This document shows positions 45,264-53,765 of a stretch of 64,000 nt of DNA, one piece after another. Both the position numbers and the translations under genes were made by a program. Origin of the DNA: Aeromonas taiwanensis (GTDB lineage Bacteria; Pseudomonadota; Gammaproteobacteria; Enterobacterales; Aeromonadaceae). The notes below the pieces were generated by a model that did no database searches, was not told the DNA's origin, and was given only the letters and a program-made list of their open reading frames with translations. The stretch lies in contig NZ_CDDD01000087.1 of assembly GCF_000820165.1 (NCBI RefSeq), positions 84,164 to 148,163 of the forward strand, in the 5' to 3' direction. Position 1 is the first letter of the stretch. The number at the start of each line of letters is the position of its first letter.

Positions 45264-45459
45264 GCAGGGGAAGTTTGAGAAAAAGAAAAGGGCGGTTGTT
45301 CAGGCCGCCCTGGTAAACAAGATGGAACAATGGGGTGTTCGGATTTACGCCTTGTTCTATCGAAAGAGAAGTTCTCTTATTGGTATACCCCTCGAGTGTT
45401 GCGCAGATCGTTCACTCTGTCATCCTCGAGGTTGTTCTCCTGAGCGTAAGCTCTTCTTT

Positions 45460-45482
45460 GGCCGACATTGTCGGCCTTTTTT
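45460..45482 (+). terminator. Rho-independent terminator after flagellin 1
   Basis: The stem GGCCGA/TCGGCC with loop CATTG is followed by TTTTTT. It lies about 200 bases after the flagellin stop. Confidence 0.8.
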
Positions 45483-45644
45483 ATGGGCGCCGAAAAAATG
45501 GCGACACCAAAAATAAAGCACAAACCGTGCCAGTTAATATCTTCCGTGGACTGATGACGAGCCTCATGGCGACATGGCCGGGCTTCCCGATCCTTTCTTG
45601 TGATATCCAAACTCGGACAGTATTAGGGTCGTGCATAAATTGCT

Positions 45645-45671
45645 TAAAGCTTCTGGCGAGATGGCCGTTAC
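45645..45671 (+). promoter_or_regulatory. Sigma-28 promoter of flagellin 2
   Basis: TAAAGCTT, 11 bases, GCCGTTAC. It matches the FliA consensus and is nearly identical to the promoter of flagellin 3. Confidence 0.82.
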
Positions 45672-45718
45672 AGAAGGTGAAGCAAATCGAGGGGTGTTCG
45701 GAAATCCAACATTTGCGC

Positions 45719-45837
45719 AACTGCGGGTCCGATGTCCGTTCAAACAGAGGGCCCGCCAGGTGAGACAGAACCGTTCAATCTGTCCATCTGAACGGTGGGA
45801 TCCTGACCGTGTATTGGCACCGGCAGGGCCCGCAGTT
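45719..45837 (+). ncRNA. Structured 5' leader of flagellin 2 mRNA
   Basis: AACTGCGGGTCC (45719-45730) can pair over 12 positions with GGGCCCGCAGTT (45826-45837), with one G-U pair. Inside lies a perfect hairpin ACCGTTCA/TGAACGGT (45770-45796). The same arms recur upstream of flagellin 3 with a C-G to U-A compensatory change. The outer 5' arm can instead pair with GGGCCCGC at 45749-45756. It ends about 25 bases before the start codon. This is cis-acting RNA, not a separate transcript. Confidence 0.6.
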
Positions 45838-45862
45838 TCTTGTTCATCAGGAGAAATTTTTT

Positions 45863-46762
45863 ATGGCCATGTTTATCAATACCAACACTTCATCATTGAA
45901 CGCCCAGCGTAACTTGATGAACACCACCAAGTCGTTGGATACCTCTTACACCCGTCTGGCTTCCGGCCTGCGCATCAACAGCGCCAAGGACGATGCGGCG
46001 GGCCTGCAGATCTCCAACCGTCTGACCTCCCAGGTCAACGGCCTGGATCAGGGCAACCGCAACGCCAACGATGGCATCTCCCTGGCACAGACCGCAGAAG
46101 GGGCCATGGACGAAGTGACCGGTATGCTGCAGCGCATGCGCACCCTGGCACAGCAATCTGCCAACGGCTCCAACTCCGCCAAGGATCGCGAGGCCTTGCA
46201 GAAGGAAGTGGATCAGCTGGGGTCCGAGATCAACCGTATTTCCACCGATACCACCTTTGCCGGCACCAAGCTGCTGGATGGCAACTACAACGGTAGTTTC
46301 CAGGTGGGAGCGGATGCCAACCAGACCATCGGTTTCAGCCTCTCTCAGGCTGGGGGATTTAGCATCTCCGGTATTTCCGCTGCTGCAAACACAACAGTGA
46401 CTGCCGCGAGTGGTGGTACCCTGGCCGTGAGTACCATCTTCTTGAGTGGTAGTGCGGGTGGCATCAGTATCAGTACTCAAACCAATGCGCAAAATGTTCT
46501 GGCTGCCGTCGATTCTATGTTGGGGATAGTGGATAGCAAGCGTGCCGAGCTGGGGGCGGTGCAGAACCGGTTGGACTCCACCATCCGTAACCAGTCCAAC
46601 ATCTCTGAGAACGTGAGCGCCGCCCGTTCTCGTATCCGGGATGCGGACTTCGCGACCGAAACCGCCAACATGACCAAGCAGAACATCCTGCAGCAGGCTG
46701 CGTCCAGCATTCTGGCCCAGGCCAACCAACGTCCGCAGTCTGCGTTGTCGCTGCTGGGCTAA
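45863..46762 (+). CDS. flaB: Polar flagellin 2
   Basis: This 299-residue flagellin starts [20 protein letters not shown] and ends [12 protein letters not shown]. The D0/D1 helices are almost identical to flagellins 1 and 3, and the central part (about 165-215) is variable and Ser/Thr-rich (TVTAASGGTLAVSTIFLSGSAGG). The ATG at 45863 has AGGAG 9 bases upstream. It is a monocistronic unit with its own sigma-28 promoter, long structured leader and terminator. Together with flagellin 3 it appears to come from a duplication that included the leader. Confidence 0.92.
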   Translation: MAMFINTNTSSLNAQRNLMNTTKSLDTSYTRLASGLRINSAKDDAAGLQISNRLTSQVNGLDQGNRNANDGISLAQTAEGAMDEVTGMLQRMRTLAQQSANGSNSAKDREALQKEVDQLGSEINRISTDTTFAGTKLLDGNYNGSFQVGADANQTIGFSLSQAGGFSISGISAAANTTVTAASGGTLAVSTIFLSGSAGGISISTQTNAQNVLAAVDSMLGIVDSKRAELGAVQNRLDSTIRNQSNISENVSAARSRIRDADFATETANMTKQNILQQAASSILAQANQRPQSALSLLG

Positions 46763-46870
46763 TAGACTTGAAAGGGGAGGTCGTTCAGACCACCCCGATC
46801 CGCACAATGGGGGCATCAGCGCTGGTGACCCCTTCTATCCTGCTCTAGGTGAGCCTGAATGTTTTGTTGA

Positions 46871-46890
46871 CCGACGCTTGTCGGTTTTTT
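46871..46890 (+). terminator. Rho-independent terminator after flagellin 2
   Basis: The stem CCGAC/GTCGG with loop GCTT is followed by TTTTTT, about 110 bases after the stop. Confidence 0.78.
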
Positions 46891-47062
46891 ATTGGCACCA
46901 TAAGGGGTTAGCCAGAACTTACCCATCAGTTGCTGCAATTTTCCTTTTGTTGAAGCGCCGAGAGTCGGACATCAGCGTTCGCACAACACACATTTACTTT
47001 CTGATCTCTTCCTGAGCGGAAGGGATTTGCCTCTTTATTGACGAGAGCGGCAATAAATCTCC

Positions 47063-47089
47063 TAAAGCTTCCGATGAGGCTGCCGTTAC
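47063..47089 (+). promoter_or_regulatory. Sigma-28 promoter of flagellin 3
   Basis: TAAAGCTT, 11 bases, GCCGTTAC. The two boxes are identical to those of flagellin 2, with a diverged spacer. Confidence 0.82.
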
Positions 47090-47136
47090 AAGATATGAAG
47101 CAAATTGAGGGGTGTTCGGAAATCCAGCATTTGCGC

Positions 47137-47252
47137 AACTGCGGGTTCGATGTCCGTTCAAACAGCGGATCCGCCAGATGGCACAGACCGTTCAATCTGT
47201 CCATCTGAACGGTGGGATCCTGACTGTATAGATATCAGCAGAGCCCGCAGTT
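47137..47252 (+). ncRNA. Structured 5' leader of flagellin 3 mRNA
   Basis: AACTGCGGGTTC (47137-47148) pairs with GAGCCCGCAGTT (47241-47252) over 12 positions. The internal hairpin ACCGTTCA/TGAACGGT (47187-47213) is conserved exactly. The 5' arm can alternatively pair with GGATCCGC at 47167-47174. It is the paralogue of the leader before flagellin 2. Confidence 0.6.
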
Positions 47253-47277
47253 TCTTGTTCATCAGGAGAACTCTTTT

Positions 47278-48177
47278 ATGGCCATGTTTATCAACACCAA
47301 CACTTCATCATTGAACGCTCAGCGTAACTTGATGAACACCACCAAATCGTTGGATACCTCATACACCCGTCTGGCCTCTGGCCTGCGCATCAACAGTGCC
47401 AAGGACGATGCGGCGGGGCTACAGATCTCCAACCGTCTGACCTCCCAGGTCAACGGCCTGGATCAGGGCAACCGCAACGCCAACGACGGCATCTCCCTGG
47501 CGCAGACCGCAGAAGGGGCCATGGACGAAGTGACTGGCATGCTGCAGCGTATGCGCACCCTGGCACAGCAATCTGCCAACGGCTCCAACTCTTCCAAGGA
47601 CCGCGAGGCTCTGCAGAAGGAAGTGGATCAGCTGGGGGCCGAAATCAACCGTATCTCCAAGGACACCACCTTTGCCGGTACCAAGCTGCTGGATGGTAAC
47701 TACAGCGGTAGCTTCCAGGTGGGGGCGGATGCCAACCAGACCATCGGTTTCAGCCTCTCCCAGGCTGATGGATTCAGCATCTCCGGTATTGCCGCTGCGG
47801 CCAACACGACCGTGGATGTCGGGACCGTCATCGGTACTGCCATCAACGTCACGGCAATTTTTGCTGCAGGTAGCTCTATCAGCATCAGCACTCAGAGTGG
47901 CGCTCAGCAGGTTCTGGCTGCTGCCGATGCCATGCTGGGGGTGGTTGACAGCAAGCGTGCCGAGCTGGGTGCGGTGCAGAACCGTCTGGACTCCACCATT
48001 CGCAACCAGGCCAATATCTCGGAAAACGTGAGTGCAGCACGTTCCCGTATCCGTGATGCGGACTTTGCGACCGAAACCGCCAACATGACCAAGCAGAATA
48101 TCCTGCAACAGGCGGCTTCCAGCATCCTGGCCCAGGCCAATCAGCGTCCGCAGTCTGCACTGCAGCTGCTGGGTTAA
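47278..48177 (+). CDS. Polar flagellin 3
   Basis: This 299-residue flagellin starts [20 protein letters not shown] and ends [12 protein letters not shown]. It is most similar to flagellin 2. The central variable region (about 165-215, AANTTVDVGTVIGTAINVTAIF) is short. Unlike flagellins 1 and 2 it has no terminator behind it. flaG starts 41 bases after its stop, so its sigma-28 promoter may also drive flaG-fliD-fliS-fliT-maf. Confidence 0.92.
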   Translation: MAMFINTNTSSLNAQRNLMNTTKSLDTSYTRLASGLRINSAKDDAAGLQISNRLTSQVNGLDQGNRNANDGISLAQTAEGAMDEVTGMLQRMRTLAQQSANGSNSSKDREALQKEVDQLGAEINRISKDTTFAGTKLLDGNYSGSFQVGADANQTIGFSLSQADGFSISGIAAAANTTVDVGTVIGTAINVTAIFAAGSSISISTQSGAQQVLAAADAMLGVVDSKRAELGAVQNRLDSTIRNQANISENVSAARSRIRDADFATETANMTKQNILQQAASSILAQANQRPQSALQLLG

Positions 48178-48218
48178 GCGGGCCATAACGTCAACATCAT
48201 TGATATGAGGAGCAGCAG

Positions 48219-48692
48219 ATGGCCAATGAATCGATAGCCATGCCTTCTGTTACTTCGACGCCCACACAACATGGCGGCCCTCAGGCCGCCATGCCTGCCT
48301 CTTCCCCCATTGCGGGTGGAGAAAGCCAGGCAAAACAGGCAAGTGTCGAGCCGGCAGTCAAGCCATCAGCAGCCAAGCCATCAAAGGAGCCCTCTGTTCA
48401 TGCCAAAGCGCAGGAGTTGAACAAAGAGAAAGCCTTGATGGAGAAACAGGCCCAAGAATTGCAAGAAAGGTTGGACAACCTCAGCAAAATGAAGGGGTGG
48501 ACGATCAATTTCAGTCTGGTCCCCGAGTTTGAACAACCTGTGGTCAAGGTGATCGACGTGGAAACCAAACAGGTCATCCGTCAGATCCCCAGTGAAGAAA
48601 TGCTCTTGATGAACAAAAGGTTGCAGGCTATGGAACAGGACGGGGGCAATGTGACCAGCCTCTCCGGGATCCTGTTTGATGGTCAGGTGTGA
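48219..48692 (+). CDS. flaG: Flagellar protein FlaG
   Basis: This 157-residue protein has a low-complexity Pro/Ala/Ser/Lys-rich N-terminal half (residues 1-70) and the FlaG domain from about 80 (WTINFSLVPEFEQPVVKVIDVETKQVIRQIPSEEML). FlaG affects filament length in other bacteria. It sits between flagellin and fliD, its standard place in polar flagellar loci of Aeromonas and Vibrio. Confidence 0.92.
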   Translation: MANESIAMPSVTSTPTQHGGPQAAMPASSPIAGGESQAKQASVEPAVKPSAAKPSKEPSVHAKAQELNKEKALMEKQAQELQERLDNLSKMKGWTINFSLVPEFEQPVVKVIDVETKQVIRQIPSEEMLLMNKRLQAMEQDGGNVTSLSGILFDGQV

Positions 48693-48726
48693 CCCTCTTT
48701 TTTAAGTTGATAGACAGGAGGACGTG

Positions 48727-50121
48727 ATGGCAATTACCTCTGCGGGGGCGGGGTCTGGACTCGATCTTGAGAGCGTGATTTCGGCGAGTGTGTCAGCCAA
48801 GAAGGCCCAGTTGCAACAGCCGATCATTACCAAGCAGAACAGTACCCAGATCTCCTTGTCTGGCATCGGGCAACTCAAGTCCTCCATCTCTGCCTTTACC
48901 GACATCCTCGAGAAGCTGAGTGCCCCTGGTGCGTTCAACAAGCGTGCCATCAACATTACCCAGAGCAAAGATGACCCTGTCTTGAAGGTGGAGAGCAAGT
49001 CAGGCGCCTCCAATGGGCAATACAACATCATCGTCAATAAGTTGGCAGAGACGAGTCGCCAGGAGGGGATTTTCGACAGCTCGACCACGTCTCTGGCCAC
49101 TCAGGACGGACAGCTGACCTTCAAGGCGGGCGACAAGACCTTCACGGTCGATGTCAAAGCGGGGGATACCCTGCAAGACATTCGCAAGAGCATCAACAGC
49201 AATGGCGACAACTTCGGCCTCAGCGCCAACATCGTCAACACCGCGGACGGCAAGGCCAAGCTGGTGATCGACTCCGGCATCTCGGGCGATGGCAAAGATT
49301 TGACCATCACCGGGAATACCGCCGAGCTTGCTATCTTCGAGGCGGGTGGCGGTGTCATGAATCAGACTCGTGCGGCCAGCAGTGCCGAGATCAACGTGGA
49401 TGGCAACGTCCTCAAGAGTGACACCAACACCTTTGATGATTCCATTCAGGATCTCAAGGTGACGGTACTTCGTGTGTCGGACAAGGACAGCGCAGGGGAT
49501 CTCAAGGCCAACAAGGTCGATATCACGACCGACAAGACATCCATTCAGGATCTGGTTCAGCAGTTTGTGGATGGTTACAACACCCTGCAGGACAAGATGA
49601 CTGCTCTGAGCAAACGCAACAGCTTCGTGGGGGGGGAGAAGCAGGACGATGGCGGCGCGCTGGCGGGGGACTCCACGACCCGTGCCATCAGCTCGTTCAT
49701 GAGCAACTTGCTGGTCAGCCCCTCCGAGAACAGCAGTACCTACTCCACCATCTTCGAGGTTGGCATCAAGATGGACAACAAGGGAAAGCTGTCGCTGGAC
49801 AAGACCAAGTTCGGCGAGGCCGTCGACAAGAACTTCGATCAGGTAGTGGCACTCTTTGGTGAGGAGAAGGGGCTGGCTGCCACCCTGAATTCCGGCCTGA
49901 AGGAGTACACCAAGAGTGGCGGCATGCTGGCACAGCGGGAAGATGTTCTGAATTCGGACTTGCGTGCGCTGACCCAGAAGACGGCGACGGCAAATGCCCA
50001 GCTGGCAAAATATGAAGCGGCATTGCGTGCCCAATATGGCAGCCTGGATGCCTTGCTGGTCAAGATGAACAATTCTGCCTCTGCATTGGCCACCTTGCAG
50101 ACGAATTATCAGAACTCTTGA
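48727..50121 (+). CDS. fliD: Flagellar filament cap protein FliD (HAP2)
   Basis: This 464-residue cap protein promotes flagellin polymerisation at the filament tip. The N-terminal domain includes GLDLESVISASVSAKKAQLQQPI and LSGIGQLKSSISAF. The C-terminal coiled coil ends in LVKMNNSASALATLQTNYQNS. The ATG at 48727 has a perfect AGGAGG at 5 bases; the GTG one codon earlier is too close to it. In Aeromonas this gene is also called flaH. It is followed directly by fliS. Confidence 0.94.
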   Translation: MAITSAGAGSGLDLESVISASVSAKKAQLQQPIITKQNSTQISLSGIGQLKSSISAFTDILEKLSAPGAFNKRAINITQSKDDPVLKVESKSGASNGQYNIIVNKLAETSRQEGIFDSSTTSLATQDGQLTFKAGDKTFTVDVKAGDTLQDIRKSINSNGDNFGLSANIVNTADGKAKLVIDSGISGDGKDLTITGNTAELAIFEAGGGVMNQTRAASSAEINVDGNVLKSDTNTFDDSIQDLKVTVLRVSDKDSAGDLKANKVDITTDKTSIQDLVQQFVDGYNTLQDKMTALSKRNSFVGGEKQDDGGALAGDSTTRAISSFMSNLLVSPSENSSTYSTIFEVGIKMDNKGKLSLDKTKFGEAVDKNFDQVVALFGEEKGLAATLNSGLKEYTKSGGMLAQREDVLNSDLRALTQKTATANAQLAKYEAALRAQYGSLDALLVKMNNSASALATLQTNYQNS

Positions 50122-50141
50122 TAGATCGAGAGACGTAAAAT

Positions 50142-50564
50142 ATGTACAAACGCAATATCAAAGCATATACGGCTGGCAATCTTGCTGCCGATCTGGCCAC
50201 GGCAGATCCCCATCGCGTCATCCAGCTGATGATGCAGGGTTGCCTGGAGCGCCTGGCCCAAGCCAAGGGCGCCATAGAGCGCAACGACATGGAGGCGAAA
50301 TCCATCGCCGTCTCCAAGGCTCAAGGATTGTTGCACGGGTTGCAGGATGCACTGGATCTGAGCCAGGGGGCCATGGCCGAGAATCTTTACGGGCTCTATG
50401 CCTATATGGATGAACGAGTTTGGGATGCCAGCCTGGCGCGGGACGTCGCGCCCCTGGACGAAGTCATGGCGCTGATGCTGACCATCAAGTCTGGCTGGGA
50501 TCAGGTGCCAGAAGCAGAAAAGCAGCAAGGCTTTCAGATGAGACAGCAGTTGGGTGAGCTGTGA
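50142..50564 (+). CDS. fliS: Flagellin export chaperone FliS
   Basis: This 140-residue all-helical chaperone binds the C-terminus of unexported flagellin and stops premature polymerisation. The N-terminus MYKRNIKAYTAGNLAADLATADPHRVIQLMMQGCLERLAQAKGAIE matches FliS; it is also called flaJ in Aeromonas. It starts 20 bases after fliD and its stop overlaps the next gene. Confidence 0.94.
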   Translation: MYKRNIKAYTAGNLAADLATADPHRVIQLMMQGCLERLAQAKGAIERNDMEAKSIAVSKAQGLLHGLQDALDLSQGAMAENLYGLYAYMDERVWDASLARDVAPLDEVMALMLTIKSGWDQVPEAEKQQGFQMRQQLGEL

Positions 50565-50887
50565 GCGGCACGTTGGCGGCCCTCGAAGCGGCAATGGCCA
50601 ATAATGCCCATCTGATCGAAGAGCTATTGCAACGCCAGGAGTATGACGAGGCCTTGCAATGCATGGATGAACGGCTGGCATTGATCGACAGTCTGGTGCA
50701 ACTGGCCAGCACGGATCCGGCACAGCAGTCCGCAGTGGCGGCCCTGGCCGCTGCTCTGTCTATCCAGGAAGAGAACCTGAAGGCCCTGGCGGCCAGCCAT
50801 CATCACGCCATTTTCGAACGGCTGGCGCAGGTCGGGAGAGCCAACCGGGCCGGGCAAGCCTATCGCGTGAACAGCAAGGAGTACTGA
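50561..50887 (+). CDS. FliT-like flagellar chaperone
   Basis: This 108-residue, helix-rich acidic protein (EEALLQ-type heptads, LIEELLQRQEYDEALQCMDERLALID) resembles FliT/FlaI-type chaperones by size, helical content and position after fliS. Sequence similarity alone is weak. The GTG start at 50561 overlaps the fliS stop (GTGA), implying translational coupling. FliT binds FliD in enteric bacteria. Confidence 0.72.
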   Translation: MSGTLAALEAAMANNAHLIEELLQRQEYDEALQCMDERLALIDSLVQLASTDPAQQSAVAALAAALSIQEENLKALAASHHHAIFERLAQVGRANRAGQAYRVNSKEY

Positions 50888-52989
50888 TGTCCCTCAATAT
50901 CGATGCGGCCCTGGTTCAAGCAGAACAGGAAGCTCGGCGGCTTCAACAGCAGGCGGATCAGGAAGCGGCCATGGCGGTGGCCTTGCCGCTGCGCTTTGAA
51001 CAGAATATGGCGGCATTTCGCCAATATATTCCCCACGTTGCCGACATGTATGAGTCATACCAGCCCATCCGCCCATTCCGGTTCTTCTGCAACGAGAATG
51101 GCCAACCCAACCTGGCCTGGCTTGACGATGATGTCGCAGTCTACGGCAAAGAGCCCTACCTCATCTGTGAGACGCTGGTCACCGAGTTCATGGAGAAAGG
51201 GGGGCTATCCAAGTTCTCTTTCAGCCAGGAGGCGAACCCCCTTGGCTTTATGCACGTCGAGTACCTCAACAAGCTGAACGCCTACCTTGACGACATTTCT
51301 GCCAAGGAAGCCTTGCTTGGACACGTGCCCAACGAGGTACCCAGTGCCCTGGTATTCGGCGTTGGTCTCGGGTATCACCTCGGCTATCTCTATGAAAGGT
51401 GCAAGATAGGCACTCTCTTCCTGTTCGAGCCGGACCTGGATCTCTTTTACGCCTCGCTCTATTGCTTCGACTGGGCGCCGCTGCTCGATTACTTGCACCA
51501 GGAGAATCTGGGGATGCAGATCCTGCTGGGACAGGATGAAGAGACCATCGTCAAGGATTTCGCCTCGGCCATTCACCAACGTGGTTCCTTCCTCATCGCC
51601 AATGCCTTCATCATGTGGGGCTATCAGAACGACAAGATCAAGAAACTGATCGAGAAGGTGCAGCAGGAATATTACCTGCTGGTGATGGGATGGGGTTTCT
51701 TCGACGACAACCTGATCGCCCTGTCCCACACCATCCACAATATCGAGCGCGGGGTTCCGTTCCTGCAAAAAGATCGACGGCTCTCCTCCCTGTATCAGCG
51801 TACCCCGGTTTTCATCGTCGCCAACGGCCCCTCGCTGGACGAATCCATCGCTGTCATCGAGCGCAACAAGGACAAGGCCGTCATCATCTCTTGTGGCAGT
51901 GCCATCTCGGCGCTGCACAGGGTGGGGATCAAGCCGGATATCCATGTCGAGACCGAGCGCACCAAGATTGTCTACGACTTCCTGGTGAATCTGGAAGACC
52001 CCGAATATCTGCGTGACGTGCTGTTCCTGAGTACGGACGTCATCCACCCCGACTGCGCCACACTGTTCAACCGCTCGGCTCTCGCATTCAAACTTAGCGA
52101 GCCCGGTGTAGTGCTGTACCAGAACTACTTCTCGTCGCTCAAGCCCTGTGCCGCCCTCGGTGGGGTCAATCCCCTGGTGGGTAACATCGGCATCAGTGCC
52201 CCCGTCCATCTGGGCTTCAAGCAGCTCTATTTGTTCGGTCTGGACAATGGCTACAAGCACAAAGGACACCACCACTCCAAACTCAGCTCCTACTACAACG
52301 ACGAAGAGAACGCCGGTGCTCTGGGGGAGATGATGTATGGCGACAGCCTATGGCAGCGGGAAGGCAACTTTGGCGGCACCGTCATCAGCAATGCCATGTT
52401 TGATACCTCCCGCCGCGTGATGGAGCAGGTCTTGGCAAACAATGACGAGGTACGCTGCTTCAACTGCAGCGATGGCGCCAGGATTGCCCATACCAGGGCC
52501 TTGCCAAGCGGTGAGATAAGCCTCTCCCAGCCTGTCGACAAGGCCGCCCTGCTCGATGAGATTGCTGCGCTCTGTGCCCCTATCCCCTTGTCCAAGGACG
52601 ATTTCTCGTCACTGCTCGACGTCGAGTTCTTCAATATCTTCGTCGACAAGATGATGGATGAGTGGCGTCAACCCTTCTCCTCCCGAAATGAGCTGAACCA
52701 GCTGATGCTGCGCAACTTTGGCTATCTCGCCCAGATAGCCGCCACGCGCCAGCAGCATATCTCCCAGACCATGGTGGGATCGATGAACTATGTCTTCACC
52801 CTGTTGAGCTCCATTCTCTACTCCTTTGAGGGGGAAGAGGAGACTCTGGAGCTGATGCAACCCGCCATCGAACTCTGGCTGGAGTTTTTGGGGAAGGTGA
52901 GGGAGATGTATCCCAGGGCGCTCGACAGCGTAGACATGATCGATAACGAAGTGATGGCGCTGTTTAGAAAGAAAACCGTGAAAAGCTGA
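50887..52989 (+). CDS. maf1: Motility accessory factor Maf, flagellin glycosyltransferase
   Basis: This 700-residue protein belongs to the Maf family (DUF115/MAF_flag10). The core region carries TPVFIVANGPSLDESIAVI and the later LYLFGLDNGYKHKGHHHS. In Aeromonas caviae, Maf1 transfers pseudaminic acid from CMP-Pse to Ser/Thr of flagellin in the cytoplasm, before export. The start codon abuts the stop of the FliT-like gene. The pse operon that should make its donor lies immediately downstream in the opposite direction. Confidence 0.93.
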   Translation: MSLNIDAALVQAEQEARRLQQQADQEAAMAVALPLRFEQNMAAFRQYIPHVADMYESYQPIRPFRFFCNENGQPNLAWLDDDVAVYGKEPYLICETLVTEFMEKGGLSKFSFSQEANPLGFMHVEYLNKLNAYLDDISAKEALLGHVPNEVPSALVFGVGLGYHLGYLYERCKIGTLFLFEPDLDLFYASLYCFDWAPLLDYLHQENLGMQILLGQDEETIVKDFASAIHQRGSFLIANAFIMWGYQNDKIKKLIEKVQQEYYLLVMGWGFFDDNLIALSHTIHNIERGVPFLQKDRRLSSLYQRTPVFIVANGPSLDESIAVIERNKDKAVIISCGSAISALHRVGIKPDIHVETERTKIVYDFLVNLEDPEYLRDVLFLSTDVIHPDCATLFNRSALAFKLSEPGVVLYQNYFSSLKPCAALGGVNPLVGNIGISAPVHLGFKQLYLFGLDNGYKHKGHHHSKLSSYYNDEENAGALGEMMYGDSLWQREGNFGGTVISNAMFDTSRRVMEQVLANNDEVRCFNCSDGARIAHTRALPSGEISLSQPVDKAALLDEIAALCAPIPLSKDDFSSLLDVEFFNIFVDKMMDEWRQPFSSRNELNQLMLRNFGYLAQIAATRQQHISQTMVGSMNYVFTLLSSILYSFEGEEETLELMQPAIELWLEFLGKVREMYPRALDSVDMIDNEVMALFRKKTVKS

Positions 52990-53054
52990 CTGGACGCGCC
53001 GGGAGTGCCGCGAGATGAGCTGATGCCGTTCCCGGAGCCAGACGTGAAGCAACA

Positions 53055-53084
53055 AAATACCGACCCTGAGGTCGGTATTTTTTT
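53055..53084 (+). terminator. Bidirectional terminator between maf and pse operons
   Basis: The stem AATACCGACC/GGTCGGTATT with loop CTGA has T's after it on the plus strand and AATA/TTTTG on the minus strand, so it can end both operons. Confidence 0.85.
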
Positions 53085-53748
53085 ATCTTGAAGGGTAGGG
53101 GTTTTGCGCCGCGAGCAGCCTCGCATCCTTGCGCAGGATCTGCACCGAGATCAGCGCATCCGGCTCGAGTTCGGTGTCGCCGTCGTGATGCTGCACATGC
53201 TCGAACAGACGGTGGTATCCCGGATGCCAGGCAAACAGATCGCTGTAATTCATCTTGTAGCTGAAGAGATTGGCGTGATGCTGATAGTCGTTGCGATAGT
53301 GTCCGGCTGGCGGGTTGAAATCCAGTATGGTCATGAGGCCCCGATCGGCCAGCAGCGCATCGCTGCCGGCGGCAATCTTGAACAGATCCTGGGGATCGCA
53401 CAGATAGAGACAGAAGCCGAAGATGATGAGGTCGACGGGTTCCATCTCGGGCAGGTTGTCGGCCGTCCCCACGGTAAGGTGCAATCCAGGGTAGCGGGAG
53501 AGGCCATCCTGGATGGCGCTGGCCGAGGGATCCACCCCATAGCAGCGTGCACCGTAATGCTCGGCCAGCTGTGCCAGCCGCCAGCCGTTGGCGCAGCCTA
53601 TCTCCAGGATCCTGGCGGGTTTTCTGCCCAGGTATTCCAGCGCCTTGAAGATGGGGTCGCTTGCCAGGGACTTGCCTAGGATGGCGGTCTTGTTGCGTTC
53701 GTACCACTCGTTCCCTTCCCGGGACATGAAGACGTTCTTCTGATCCAT
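53083..53748 (-). CDS. SAM-dependent methyltransferase at end of pse operon
   Basis: This 221-residue class I methyltransferase has motif I ILEIGCANGWRLAQLAEHYG (about residues 46-65) followed by the acidic strand end CYGVDPSA and LIIFGFCLYLCD. It has AGGAG before the ATG and starts 17 bases after the pseI stop, so it is the last gene of the pse operon. The substrate is unknown. Methylation of pseudaminic acid or of flagellin are the two reasonable guesses; the operon context favours the sugar pathway. Confidence 0.8.
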   Translation of the reverse strand: MDQKNVFMSREGNEWYERNKTAILGKSLASDPIFKALEYLGRKPARILEIGCANGWRLAQLAEHYGARCYGVDPSASAIQDGLSRYPGLHLTVGTADNLPEMEPVDLIIFGFCLYLCDPQDLFKIAAGSDALLADRGLMTILDFNPPAGHYRNDYQHHANLFSYKMNYSDLFAWHPGYHRLFEHVQHHDGDTELEPDALISVQILRKDARLLAAQNPYPSR

Positions 53749-53765
53749 GCAGAGCTCCTCGACCG

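Larger units (their letters stand above)
45264..45862 (+). other. Region between flagellins 1 and 2
   Basis: These 599 bases hold no gene. A hairpin with arms AGGGCGG/CCGCCCT lies at 45289-45311 and a terminator at 45460-45482. The sigma-28 promoter follows at 45645-45671, then the structured leader shared with flagellin 3. Several small open frames here are not coding-like. Confidence 0.7.
46763..47277 (+). other. Region between flagellins 2 and 3
   Basis: These 515 bases hold no gene. They carry a terminator near 46871, a sigma-28 promoter at 47063-47089 and the second copy of the structured flagellin leader. A short minus-strand open frame in the leader has a similar counterpart before flagellin 2, only because the leader is duplicated. 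Confidence 0.7.

Noticed and set aside
45481..47204. Two similar minus-strand open frames in the flagellin intergenic regions (both contain KCWISEHPSICF)
   Set aside because: The similarity is explained by duplication of the flagellin leader on the plus strand. Lengths differ, there is no ribosome binding site, and the shared part follows the leader structure.
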